The position numbers and the translations under genes were made by a program. Positions 11,841-19,559 of a DNA stretch of 64,000 bases are shown one piece after another. Below the pieces are notes generated by a model. The model was not told the origin of the DNA and ran no database searches. It was given only the letters and a program-made list of their open reading frames with translations. The DNA comes from Pseudomonas gozinkensis (GTDB taxonomy: Bacteria; Pseudomonadota; Gammaproteobacteria; Pseudomonadales; Pseudomonadaceae), in assembly GCF_014863585.1 (NCBI RefSeq), contig NZ_CP062253.1, forward strand, positions 496,001 through 560,000. The letters run 5' to 3'. Numbering within the stretch: position 1 is the stretch's first letter; every line of letters begins with the position of its first letter.

Positions 11841-11858
11841 GGGCGCCGAAAGGCGCCC
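11841..11858 (-). terminator. Hairpin terminator after paralogue 2
   Basis: A 7-bp perfect GC stem (GGGCGCC / GGCGCCC) with loop GAAA lies 17 bases beyond the stop codon at 11875. On the reverse strand it is followed by TTTC rather than a long T run, so termination may be weak. Confidence 0.6.
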
Positions 11859-11874
11859 TTCGTCGTTCCGGCAG

Positions 11875-12315
11875 TTACTGAACCGTCGCCAGATCGCCCT
11901 TCAACGCTACGCCGGCCATGATCGCGCCCGCGTGGCATTCGTAGGTTTTCGCATCCTTGCGCTCGTTGCTCTTGTAGAAGCTGACGATGTTGGTCACGGC
12001 GTTGGCGCCGGCGTTTTTTGCAGCCTGGTGCAGGCTGATGATGGCCGATTGCACGACCCACTCGCAGGCTTCCTGGTCGGTCTTGTTGAAGGCGTTGGTC
12101 TTTTTGTTGGTCACGGCGCCGGGGCTGACGACGGTGACTTTGCCGGCCGGGGCGTTGCCCGCCAGATAGAATTTCACGCTGCCGTCGATCTTGCCGGTGC
12201 GGGTTGCTTCGGCGACGGCCTTGTCGAACGGCAGGTACACCGCCGTGTCACGGGCCTGGCTGACGGCCGGCAAGGCGCAGATGAGCAGGGTGGCAGCGAG
12301 TTTCTTGAAGTGCAT
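11875..12315 (-). CDS. Small secreted protein, YbjQ/RcsF-like GANAV motif (paralogue 2)
   Basis: A 146-residue paralogue of the gene at 10633, with a signal peptide ending AVSQARD and the same blocks: GSVKFYLAGNAPAG, KTNAFNKTDQEACEWVVQS, GANAVTNIVSFY, TYECHAG and VALKGDL. The ATG at 12315 has AAGGAGA six bases upstream; the leaders of both paralogues read GTCAAGGAGAC, so the duplication included the ribosome site. The gene starts 21 bases after the last ketosynthase of the pigment operon on the same strand, so it may be transcribed with it. An envelope location is inferred from the signal peptide; activity is unknown. Confidence 0.8.
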   Translation of the reverse strand: MHFKKLAATLLICALPAVSQARDTAVYLPFDKAVAEATRTGKIDGSVKFYLAGNAPAGKVTVVSPGAVTNKKTNAFNKTDQEACEWVVQSAIISLHQAAKNAGANAVTNIVSFYKSNERKDAKTYECHAGAIMAGVALKGDLATVQ

Positions 12316-12335
12316 GGAGGTCTCCTTGACCTGGA

Positions 12336-13571
12336 TTAATTCGGTTGTGGCCAGCGACGGAAAATCAGCGAGGTGTTGACCCCGCCGAAAGCAAAGTTGT
12401 TGTTCATCACGTATTCGTGGCTCATCTGCCGGAACTCGCCGCGCAGGTAGTCGAGCTTGCCGCAGTGCGGATCGACCTCGTCGAGGTTGAGCGTGTGCAC
12501 GTACAGGTCGCGGTTGAGCATCTCGATGCTGAACCACGATTCCAGCGCCCCGCAGGCGCCGAGGGTGTGGCCCAGGAAGCTCTTTTGCGAACTGATCGGC
12601 ATGCGTTCGCCGAACAGGGCACTGGTGGCCAGGGTTTCGGCGACATCGCCCTGTTCGGTGGCGGTGCCGTGGCCGTTGACGTAGCCGATGGCATCCGGCG
12701 CAAGGCCTGCGTCTTCCAGCGCCAGTTCCATCGCCCGGCGCATGGTGACTTGTTCGGGGCGGGTGGTGTGCTGGCCGTCGGCGTTGCTGCCGAAGCCGAC
12801 GATCTCGGCGTGAATGTGCGCACCGCGTGCCAGGGCATGTTCCAGCTCTTCAAGCACCAGCATGCCGCCGCCCTCGCCGATCACCAGACCGTCGCGGCCC
12901 TTGTCGTACGGACGTGGGGAGGTGTGCGGTGCATCGTTTTTCAGGCTGGTGGCGTACAGCGCGTCGAACACCATGGCTTCAGTCGGGCACAGCTCTTCGG
13001 CGCCGCCGGCGAGCATCAGCGGCAGGCGTCCGAACTTGATCGCCTCGTAGGCATAACCGATGCCCTGGCTGCCGCTGGTGCAGGCGCTGGAGGTCGGGAT
13101 CAAACGACCGGTGAGGCCGAAGAAGATGCTGATGTTCGCCGCCGTGGTGTGCGGCATCATCCGCACGTAGGAGTTGGCGTTGAGGCCTTCGGCCACCGAG
13201 TTGAGCAGCATGTTGCCGAACGCCTTGATCTCGTCGGTGCTGCCGGTGGACGAACCACAGGCCACGCCCATGCGCCCGTCCTTGATCGACTCGTCGCCGA
13301 GCAGGCCGGCATCAGCCAACGCTTTTTCAGCCGCGCCGACAGCCAGCCGAGAAACACGGCCCATGCTGCGCAGCTGTTTGCGGGTCCAGTGCGCCGGCAC
13401 CTGGAAATCGTCGATAGGCCCGGCCAGCCGGGTGTTGAGCTCGCTGAAGCGATCCCACTCGTCCATCCGGCGGATGCCGCTGCGGTTGGCGGCGAAATTG
13501 CCGGCGATGGTATCCCAGTCGCTGCCCAGCGAGGTAATGCCGGCCATGCCGGTGACGACGACGCGCTTCAT
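12336..13571 (-). CDS. Beta-ketoacyl-ACP synthase (FabF type, ApeR-like)
   Basis: This 411-residue ketosynthase has the full Cys-His-His triad: ACTSGSQGIG for the active cysteine, NGHGTATEQGD and KSFLGHTLGACG for the two histidines. KS enzymes condense malonyl-ACP with the growing acyl chain. It is the last gene of the 20-gene aryl polyene operon. The A of its ATG is the last base of the stop codon of the reductase gene before it (TGATG), so translation is coupled. In characterised aryl polyene clusters the KS next to the KR is thought to start or extend the chain independently of the KS/CLF pair; that assignment here is by position. Confidence 0.9.
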   Translation of the reverse strand: MKRVVVTGMAGITSLGSDWDTIAGNFAANRSGIRRMDEWDRFSELNTRLAGPIDDFQVPAHWTRKQLRSMGRVSRLAVGAAEKALADAGLLGDESIKDGRMGVACGSSTGSTDEIKAFGNMLLNSVAEGLNANSYVRMMPHTTAANISIFFGLTGRLIPTSSACTSGSQGIGYAYEAIKFGRLPLMLAGGAEELCPTEAMVFDALYATSLKNDAPHTSPRPYDKGRDGLVIGEGGGMLVLEELEHALARGAHIHAEIVGFGSNADGQHTTRPEQVTMRRAMELALEDAGLAPDAIGYVNGHGTATEQGDVAETLATSALFGERMPISSQKSFLGHTLGACGALESWFSIEMLNRDLYVHTLNLDEVDPHCGKLDYLRGEFRQMSHEYVMNNNFAFGGVNTSLIFRRWPQPN

Positions 13572-14299
13572 CAGCACAAGCCTCCGTTGACCGCCAGCAC
13601 CTGGCGGGTGATGTACGACGCTTCCGCCGACATCAGGAAATTCACCGCACCGGCCACCTCTTCAGGCGTGCCCATGCGTTGTGCGGGGATCATTTTCATC
13701 AGTTCTTCCACCGGCACGTTTTCATCCAGCATCGCCGTATCGATCAGGCCCGGCGCAACGCAGTTGACCGTGATCTTGCGCTTGGCCAGTTCGATCGCCA
13801 AGGCTTTTGCGGCGCCGATCACGCCCGCTTTCGACGCGCTGTAATTGACCTGGCCACGGTTGCCGATCAGCCCCGAAACCGAGGTGATGCAAACGATGCG
13901 ACCAGCGGCGCGGCGGCGGATCATCGGCATCATCACCGGGTGCAGAACGTTGTAGAAACCGTCGAGGTTGGTGCGCAGCACCACGTCCCAGTCATCGTCG
14001 CTCAAGGCCGGAAAGGCGCCGTCGCGGGTCAGGCCGGCATTGAGCACCACGCCGTAGTACGCGCCGTGGGCTTCAACGTCGGCTTCGAGGATGGTTTTGC
14101 AGGTTTCGCGATCCGCCACGTCGAATTGCAGGATGCGCGCGTTGCGGCCGAGCGCTTCGACTTCGGCTTTCACCGCTTGCGCGTCGCTCAGGCCGCTGCG
14201 GCAATGCAGGACGATATCGTGGCCGGCACTGGCCAGACGCAGGGCAATGGCGCGGCCGATGCCACGGCTGGAGCCGGTGACCAGTATTGATTCAGTCAT
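13571..14299 (-). CDS. 3-oxoacyl-ACP reductase (FabG type, ApeQ-like)
   Basis: A 242-residue short-chain dehydrogenase. The NADPH site GSSRGIGRAIALRL is at the N-terminus and the catalytic YSASKAG lies near residue 150 after the conserved serine of ITSVSG. It reduces the beta-keto group of the ACP-bound polyene intermediate. It overlaps the dehydratase gene upstream by 8 bases and the ketosynthase downstream by one base. The reaction follows from family and context. Confidence 0.92.
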   Translation of the reverse strand: MTESILVTGSSRGIGRAIALRLASAGHDIVLHCRSGLSDAQAVKAEVEALGRNARILQFDVADRETCKTILEADVEAHGAYYGVVLNAGLTRDGAFPALSDDDWDVVLRTNLDGFYNVLHPVMMPMIRRRAAGRIVCITSVSGLIGNRGQVNYSASKAGVIGAAKALAIELAKRKITVNCVAPGLIDTAMLDENVPVEELMKMIPAQRMGTPEEVAGAVNFLMSAEASYITRQVLAVNGGLC

Positions 14300-14771
14300 C
14301 GTTCGACTCCTTGTTTGTTTCGTTGCGGGATTGCTCTAGATAGTCCGCCGCGTGGGGCGGGCGGAATACGTTCAGCCGGGCGCTCGCCTCGATGCCGGGC
14401 GCGGTGATATGGCATTCGAATACGCCCATGCCGTTGTCGTCTTCCAGCGAGCGCAGGCCATGGATGGTCAGTTCGCTGCCGACCGGAAAGGCCGCAACGT
14501 TGCATTCGAACTTGCGTGTGCCGAGCAGAAAGCCCAGCTCCACCGGGTTGTCGTTCTGCCGCGCATGGCAGCCGGCGAACGCGGCGACGCTTTGTGCCAT
14601 CAACTCGACGCCGACCCAGGCCGGCAGGCTGCCGTCGGGCAGGCTGAACAGGCCGCCGGGCCGGACGGTGAGGGTGGTGTGGATCTGTTCGTCGTCAAAG
14701 CTCAGGATCCGGTCGATCAGGATCATGTCGCCAGCGTGGGGCAGCAATTCGGCGAGCGGCCAGTGGGTCAT
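14292..14771 (-). CDS. Hotdog-fold 3-hydroxyacyl-ACP dehydratase (ApeP-like)
   Basis: This 159-residue protein has the hotdog dehydratase layout: LLPHAGDMILIDRIL at the start (the FabZ/FabA-like HxxxM element), a central helix VGVELMAQSVAAFAGCHA and GFLLGTRKFECN. It would remove water from the 3-hydroxyacyl chain to give the conjugated double bonds. It overlaps the ketosynthase upstream by ATGA. A second dehydratase domain in the operon is fused to the acyl ligase at 26092, giving the two-DH set known from aryl polyene clusters. Confidence 0.85.
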   Translation of the reverse strand: MTHWPLAELLPHAGDMILIDRILSFDDEQIHTTLTVRPGGLFSLPDGSLPAWVGVELMAQSVAAFAGCHARQNDNPVELGFLLGTRKFECNVAAFPVGSELTIHGLRSLEDDNGMGVFECHITAPGIEASARLNVFRPPHAADYLEQSRNETNKESNDD

Positions 14772-15964
14772 GGGGCGTCTCCGATAATCAGGCTGACGTT
14801 ATTGCCACCGAAGGCAAACGAGTTGCTCATCAGGTAGCGGGGTGCAATGGACGCCAGGCGTTCGCTTGCGGTCACCCACTTGAGCGGTGGAAGGTCCGGA
14901 TCCGACTGGCCATCCCAGATGTGCGGCGGCAAGGCGTGGTCAGGGTTGTCGGCACTCAGGCTCAACCAGCAGAACGCCGCTTCCAGTGCGCCGGCGGCGC
15001 CGAGGGTGTGGCCGGTCATCGGTTTGGTCGAGGAACACGGCACGCCCTCGGCAAACAGCGCGGCGACGGCCAGGCTTTCCATGGCATCGTTGTGCTGGGT
15101 CGCGGTGCCGTGCAGGTTCAGGTAGCTGATGTCGCCGGCTTGCAGGTGGGCTTGGTCGAGCGCCTTCTGCATCGATTGCAGCGCGCCACGGCCGCTCGGT
15201 TCCGGTGCGGAAATGTGGTGTGCATCGGAGCTTGCGCCAGCGCCGAGCAGGGCGATGCCCGGCCCTGTGCCGCGTGCTTTGCTCATCACGAACAGCACCG
15301 CCGCTTCGCCGATGTTGATGCCGTTGCGGTTGGCGGAAAACGGATTGCAGCGCTCGTCCGACACGGCTTCCAGCGCACTGAAACCGTTGAGGGTCAGTTT
15401 GCACAGGCTGTCGACACCGCCGCACAGCACCGCGTCGCACAGGCCCAGATCAAGCAGGCGTCGGGCGCTCATCAGCGCGCGTGCGCTGGAGGTGCAGGCG
15501 GTGGAAATCACATAGGTCGGGCCGCTCAGTTGCAGCCAGTCGGCGAGGAAATTCGCCGGGGCGCCGAGTTCCTGTTGCCGGTAGTCGTAATCGGCCGGGA
15601 ACTGGTGGTCGCGAATGTAGTGCGCCAGGCCACGGCTGGCCTCGTCGATGCCCGAAGTGCTGGTGCCGAGCACCACGCCGATGCGCTCGCGCCCGTAAGT
15701 CTGGATCGCCTGCTCGATGTCATCGCGAATCTGCAACGCGGCTTCCAGTAACAGTTGATTGTTGCGGCTGCGCTGGTCCGCCAGCGCCTCAGGAATCGGC
15801 GCCAGATCACCGTGTACGGCGGCCACCGGCAGTTCGCGCTCCGGCACCCAGCCGGACTCGCGGCGCATGCCCGAGCAGTCGCCGGCAAACAGGTTGCGTG
15901 CCACGGCTTGCTTGTCGCGCCCCAGGGCGCAGATCACGCCGAGGGCATTGAGGTAGGCGGTCAT
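14768..15964 (-). CDS. Beta-ketoacyl-ACP synthase (ApeO-like)
   Basis: A 398-residue ketosynthase with intact active-site blocks: STACTSSARAL (cysteine), NLHGTATQHND and KPMTGHTLGAAGA (histidines). In aryl polyene systems this type of KS is the partner of a catalytically inactive chain length factor; a CLF candidate is the first gene of this operon at 29600. Start ATG overlaps the lipoprotein gene upstream (ATGA). The stop overlaps the dehydratase start in the same way. KS/CLF pairing is inferred from the known family. Confidence 0.9.
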   Translation of the reverse strand: MTAYLNALGVICALGRDKQAVARNLFAGDCSGMRRESGWVPERELPVAAVHGDLAPIPEALADQRSRNNQLLLEAALQIRDDIEQAIQTYGRERIGVVLGTSTSGIDEASRGLAHYIRDHQFPADYDYRQQELGAPANFLADWLQLSGPTYVISTACTSSARALMSARRLLDLGLCDAVLCGGVDSLCKLTLNGFSALEAVSDERCNPFSANRNGINIGEAAVLFVMSKARGTGPGIALLGAGASSDAHHISAPEPSGRGALQSMQKALDQAHLQAGDISYLNLHGTATQHNDAMESLAVAALFAEGVPCSSTKPMTGHTLGAAGALEAAFCWLSLSADNPDHALPPHIWDGQSDPDLPPLKWVTASERLASIAPRYLMSNSFAFGGNNVSLIIGDAP

Positions 15965-16443
15965 GACGTCGGTTCACCGAGTGGCGTTACGCGATAGTGC
16001 GGGCCTTGTGGCAGGTTCAATTCGAAGCTCAAGGATCGGGTGTAACGGATGTCCCAGCGCGCCGGCAGGGAACGTTGGCCGTCCTGTTGCTGCGCGTCGG
16101 GGTAGTTGCGCGACAGCTCGCCCGCCGGGGTCAGGGCGAACAGCAGCGCGGCGAACAACTCCCGGGCTTCCGGGTTGGGCGGCAGCAGGCCGTCGGCCTG
16201 CCAGTGTCCGTCGATCAACTGCTGACGCGCCTGGGGAATGCCCAGCGGATCCATCATCGACCAGCGGATGCCGGGCCCTTCGCGCTGGATCACCAGCAAC
16301 CAGTCTTGCTGTTGCCCGGCCAGGTGACGCTCGATATGCAGTTGCATCGGCAGCGGCAGGCTCGGGTTGCCGGCCGGCAGCGGCGCCTGGCTGGCGCAGG
16401 CGCTGAGCAGCAAGACGCAGGCGAGCAGCAGAACACGCAACAT
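15961..16443 (-). CDS. DUF3261-type outer-membrane lipoprotein
   Basis: This 160-residue protein begins with a lipoprotein signal peptide and lipobox (LLLACVLLLSAC, cysteine near residue 18). The mature part carries the DUF3261-like segments LLVIQREGPGIRWSMMDPLGIPQA and ARWDIRYTRSLSFELNLP. A lipoprotein of this type is regularly found in aryl polyene operons beside LolA-like and MMPL proteins, so a part in polyene placement at the outer membrane is likely but unproven. One-base overlap (TGATG) with the methyltransferase upstream. Confidence 0.8.
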   Translation of the reverse strand: MLRVLLLACVLLLSACASQAPLPAGNPSLPLPMQLHIERHLAGQQQDWLLVIQREGPGIRWSMMDPLGIPQARQQLIDGHWQADGLLPPNPEARELFAALLFALTPAGELSRNYPDAQQQDGQRSLPARWDIRYTRSLSFELNLPQGPHYRVTPLGEPTS

Positions 16444-17168
16444 CAGACAGCCTCGTTCAAGGGTTTGCGGGCCACTACGTTGACCAGGGTTTCTTCCCGC
16501 TGGCCAAAAGGCTTGGGCTGGCGCAGGCCAAAACGTTCGAGCAGACCGAAATCTTTCGACCGGCTCCACCACAAATACGGGTATGAAACGTTCTGTTCGG
16601 CGAACTCGAAACCCTGCTGGCGAATCATCTCCAGGTACTGCGCCGCGCTCTTTTGCACGTGCATCGGATGCCGGAACAGCCAGCGAATCACCCACGTATC
16701 AATGTAAGCCTCGGTGGACTCGGCGAACAGCAGATAACCGCCCGGCTTGAGCACCCGATAGAACTCGGCCAGGGCCTTTTCCTGTTCCACCAGATGATGG
16801 AAGGTCTGGTGACAGAACAGCAGATCGACGCTGGCATCCGGCACATTGAGCGTCGCGCAGTCGCTGCCGATCAGCTCGACGTCGAAGCCCTGACGCGCGG
16901 CCTCGGCGGCGCTCAGTTCCAGGCTGTGCGGGTCGGCATCGACGCCGATCAGGCGCTGTGGCGCGAAGGTTTGGCGCAGATGGCCGAACGACTTGCCCTG
17001 GCCGCAGCCGGCATCCAGCAGCACCGGACTGGCCGGCAACGATTCGCTGAACAGCCCGCGCAAATCGTTGATCGCCACGCGCAACACATGGTGCTGCCAG
17101 GTGTGGCTGCGCAGGAACCAGAAGCCGAAACGGGTTTCCTCGACGTAGTTGTCGCTCAGGTAATTCAT
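16443..17168 (-). CDS. SAM-dependent methyltransferase (class I)
   Basis: A 241-residue methyltransferase with SAM motif I VLLDAGCGQGKSFGHL near residue 50, acidic motif LIGVDADPHSLELS, and RVLKPGGYLLFAE near residue 145. In characterised aryl polyenes the aromatic head group is often methylated, so this is the likely head-group or end-group methyltransferase; the target atom cannot be read from sequence. ATGA overlap with the flavoenzyme gene upstream. Confidence 0.85.
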   Translation of the reverse strand: MNYLSDNYVEETRFGFWFLRSHTWQHHVLRVAINDLRGLFSESLPASPVLLDAGCGQGKSFGHLRQTFAPQRLIGVDADPHSLELSAAEAARQGFDVELIGSDCATLNVPDASVDLLFCHQTFHHLVEQEKALAEFYRVLKPGGYLLFAESTEAYIDTWVIRWLFRHPMHVQKSAAQYLEMIRQQGFEFAEQNVSYPYLWWSRSKDFGLLERFGLRQPKPFGQREETLVNVVARKPLNEAV

Positions 17169-18412
17169 GTGTCGTCCCTTGCACAGAGTTCGGAGATCGT
17201 CTTCAACCGACGGCGCGCTTCACTGACGAACGGGTTGCGTTCGTCCCAGGCGTAGCCGGCGAGGATCGAGCAGATCATGCGGCGGATTTCCGGAGAGCCT
17301 TGCTCGTGGAAAATCACGTCCTGGAAAGTGCCGGCGTACCAGCCTTCGACGTAGCAGCGGAAAGTGTCGACCCCGCGTTTCAGCGGCTCTGCGAACTCCC
17401 GCTGCCAGTCCACCGATTCGCCCTGCAACTGTCGGTGCAGCACAGCGGCGGCCATGCTCGCCGAACGCATGGCAATGGTCACGCCGGAGGAGAACACCGG
17501 GTCGAGAAATTCGGCCGCGTTGCCCAGCAGCGCGAAGCCCGGACCGTGCAGGGTTTTGACGTTGGCCGCATAGCCGCCGAGGGTGCGCGCCGGTGTATCC
17601 CACACGGCGTTGTTCAGCACTTTGGCCAGGCTCGGGGTTTCGGCGATGAAACCGCGCAGGCAGGCGTCGAGGTCGGTATCGCGACCTGCGAAATGTTCAG
17701 CGGCAGCCACCACGCCGACGGAGCAGCGCCCGTTGCTGAACGGGATTGACCAGAACCAGATATCGCGGTGCTGCGGGTGGGTGGTGATGAGGATTTTTTC
17801 ACGGTCGAAACCGGGGTGATCGATGTGGTCTTCAACGTGGGTGAAGACAGCCTGGCGAACCGGGAAGTTCGATGGCGCTTCCAGTTCGAGCAGGCGCGAC
17901 AGCACGCGGCCGTAGCCGCTGGCATCGAGGACAAAGTCGGCTTCGACGCGGTACTCGCTGCCGTCTTCGCGACGCACATCCAGCTGCGGTCGCGGTCGTT
18001 CGAAGTCGACGCTGACAATCGCGTCGCCGTAGCGGATTTCTGCGCCCTGCAACGCCGCCTGATCGGCCAGCAACTTGTCGAAGTCGGCGCGTTGCACCTG
18101 CAGGGTCGTGGGCTTGCCGGCGGTGAAGGTGTCACCAAAATCGAAGGCGCTGTAGCGCTCGCCCCAGGCGAATGCCGCGCCGTTCTTGCGCTGGAACCCG
18201 GCGGCATTCACCGCCTCGAGCATGCCGGCTTCTTCGACGAAATCCAGGCAATGGCAGAGCAGGCTTTCACCGATGGAGAACCTCGGGAAATGCTGGCGCT
18301 CGATCACCAGCACGTCATGTCCCTTGCGCTTGAGCAATGCGGCGGCAATGGCGCCGGAGGGGCCGGCGCCGATGATCACGACCTGACGGGATTCCATTTC
18401 AACGATTGGCAC
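17165..18412 (-). CDS. FAD-dependent oxidoreductase, flavin halogenase-like
   Basis: A 415-residue flavoprotein. The FAD fingerprint VVIIGAGPSGAIAAALL is near the N-terminus, then ERQHFPRFSIGESLL, and WFWSIP at residues 219-224, which fits the WxWxIP motif of flavin-dependent halogenases. It could hydroxylate or halogenate the aromatic ring of the polyene. I use the GTG at 18412, which has AGGAG six bases upstream; the ATG at 18397 has no such site. The GTG start overlaps the antiporter-like gene by 14 bases. Halogenase-like monooxygenases without halogenating activity exist, so the reaction is open. Confidence 0.8.
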   Translation of the reverse strand: MPIVEMESRQVVIIGAGPSGAIAAALLKRKGHDVLVIERQHFPRFSIGESLLCHCLDFVEEAGMLEAVNAAGFQRKNGAAFAWGERYSAFDFGDTFTAGKPTTLQVQRADFDKLLADQAALQGAEIRYGDAIVSVDFERPRPQLDVRREDGSEYRVEADFVLDASGYGRVLSRLLELEAPSNFPVRQAVFTHVEDHIDHPGFDREKILITTHPQHRDIWFWSIPFSNGRCSVGVVAAAEHFAGRDTDLDACLRGFIAETPSLAKVLNNAVWDTPARTLGGYAANVKTLHGPGFALLGNAAEFLDPVFSSGVTIAMRSASMAAAVLHRQLQGESVDWQREFAEPLKRGVDTFRCYVEGWYAGTFQDVIFHEQGSPEIRRMICSILAGYAWDERNPFVSEARRRLKTISELCARDDT

Positions 18413-19559
18413 GCGAGCTCCTGGGTACGGCAATAGGGTTCAGTGACGCCCGGTGCAGGCCGATGAAGGCCGGCAGCAGCGTCGCGATCAGCCCCATCAG
18501 CATCAGCGCAAAGTACAGCGCCGGGCTGATGAGCTGTTGTTGCAACAGCAGGTTGAGAAAGACGATTTCGCTCAAGCCGCGAATGTTCAGCAGCACGCTT
18601 TCGCGCCAGCGGCTGGCGCCTGCGAACGACGCGCCGGCCCAGCCGAGACCGAGCCAGTTGCCCACGATTTTGCTGACGACCGGCAACAGCAGCAGCGCCG
18701 CCCATTGCACGGCGCCGAGGCTGGCGAGGGCGCTGTGCACGTCGATCTGGACGATGCCGAACGTGAGGATCAGCGGAATCGCGACCCAGGTCTGCCAGCG
18801 GTTCATCCAGTGCGCCGGCAGCGGCAACACCAGCGGCACCTTGAGCGCGGCCATGCACAGCAGATAGCCGATGCCGAAAATCAGTGCGTTGAGTTTGTAG
18901 TGTTCGGCCAGCACCAGCAGCGCAAAAAATCCGAGGCTGTAGGTCAACGGCCGGCGGATGCCGAACACCCGCAGCAGCACTGGCACGCAGGCCATCCCCA
19001 GCGGCAGCAACAGACTGCTCAGGTGCAGACTGCCCTGAGCGAGGCCGAACAGGGTCCAGCAGGTCAGGTCGATGAGGATCGCGGTCTGCACCAGACGCCG
19101 GGTGGCGGCGGGCGGATAGTCGATGTGGCGCAGGTACAGGTACAACACCGGGATCGCGGTGATGGCGAACACCAGACCGATGGCCAGCGAGTTGATCCAC
19201 GGTTGCGTCGGCAACAGCCAGTACGCCGTCGCCAGGCCGCAGGTGAACGGCACGGCGAAACTCGGCAGGGCGATCTTCACGCTCTGGCGGTCCAGGCGCA
19301 GGTCGATCACATCGCTGAGGATGTGCCCCAGCAAGAGGGCGAAGCTCAGGCTGTAGAGGTTTTTCAGCCAGCCCGGCGCGATCAGTTCGGCGCCGTTGAG
19401 TTGCCAGCCCGGTTCGATCCAGAAGTACATCAGCAGCGGCAGGCCGAAGCTGGCCAGCAGCAATTGGCTGACGATCGGGATCAGCCCGAAATGCCGGCCG
19501 ACCCGAGTGGCGACGAAGAACAGCGCCAGGGCCATCAGCCAGAAAATCATCACCATCAT
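18399..19559 (-). CDS. Cation:proton antiporter-like membrane protein
   Basis: This 386-residue protein is almost wholly hydrophobic, with about 11-12 membrane segments, and resembles the CPA/KefB-type sodium or potassium:proton exchangers (SLSFALLLGHILSDVIDL, LGMACVPVLLRVFG, NIRGLSEIVFLNLLLQ). It has no soluble regulatory tail. The start at 19559 overlaps the MMPL stop by ATGA. It is locked inside the pigment operon, so it probably serves polyene export or membrane energetics, but I know no proven role. The antisense and other-frame readings here are shadows. Confidence 0.75.
   Translation of the reverse strand: MMVMIFWLMALALFFVATRVGRHFGLIPIVSQLLLASFGLPLLMYFWIEPGWQLNGAELIAPGWLKNLYSLSFALLLGHILSDVIDLRLDRQSVKIALPSFAVPFTCGLATAYWLLPTQPWINSLAIGLVFAITAIPVLYLYLRHIDYPPAATRRLVQTAILIDLTCWTLFGLAQGSLHLSSLLLPLGMACVPVLLRVFGIRRPLTYSLGFFALLVLAEHYKLNALIFGIGYLLCMAALKVPLVLPLPAHWMNRWQTWVAIPLILTFGIVQIDVHSALASLGAVQWAALLLLPVVSKIVGNWLGLGWAGASFAGASRWRESVLLNIRGLSEIVFLNLLLQQQLISPALYFALMLMGLIATLLPAFIGLHRASLNPIAVPRSSRANR

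Noticed and set aside
10633..12315. Excinuclease ATPase subunits
   Set aside because: The two proteins are about 145 residues, secreted, and have no Walker motifs or zinc fingers of UvrA.
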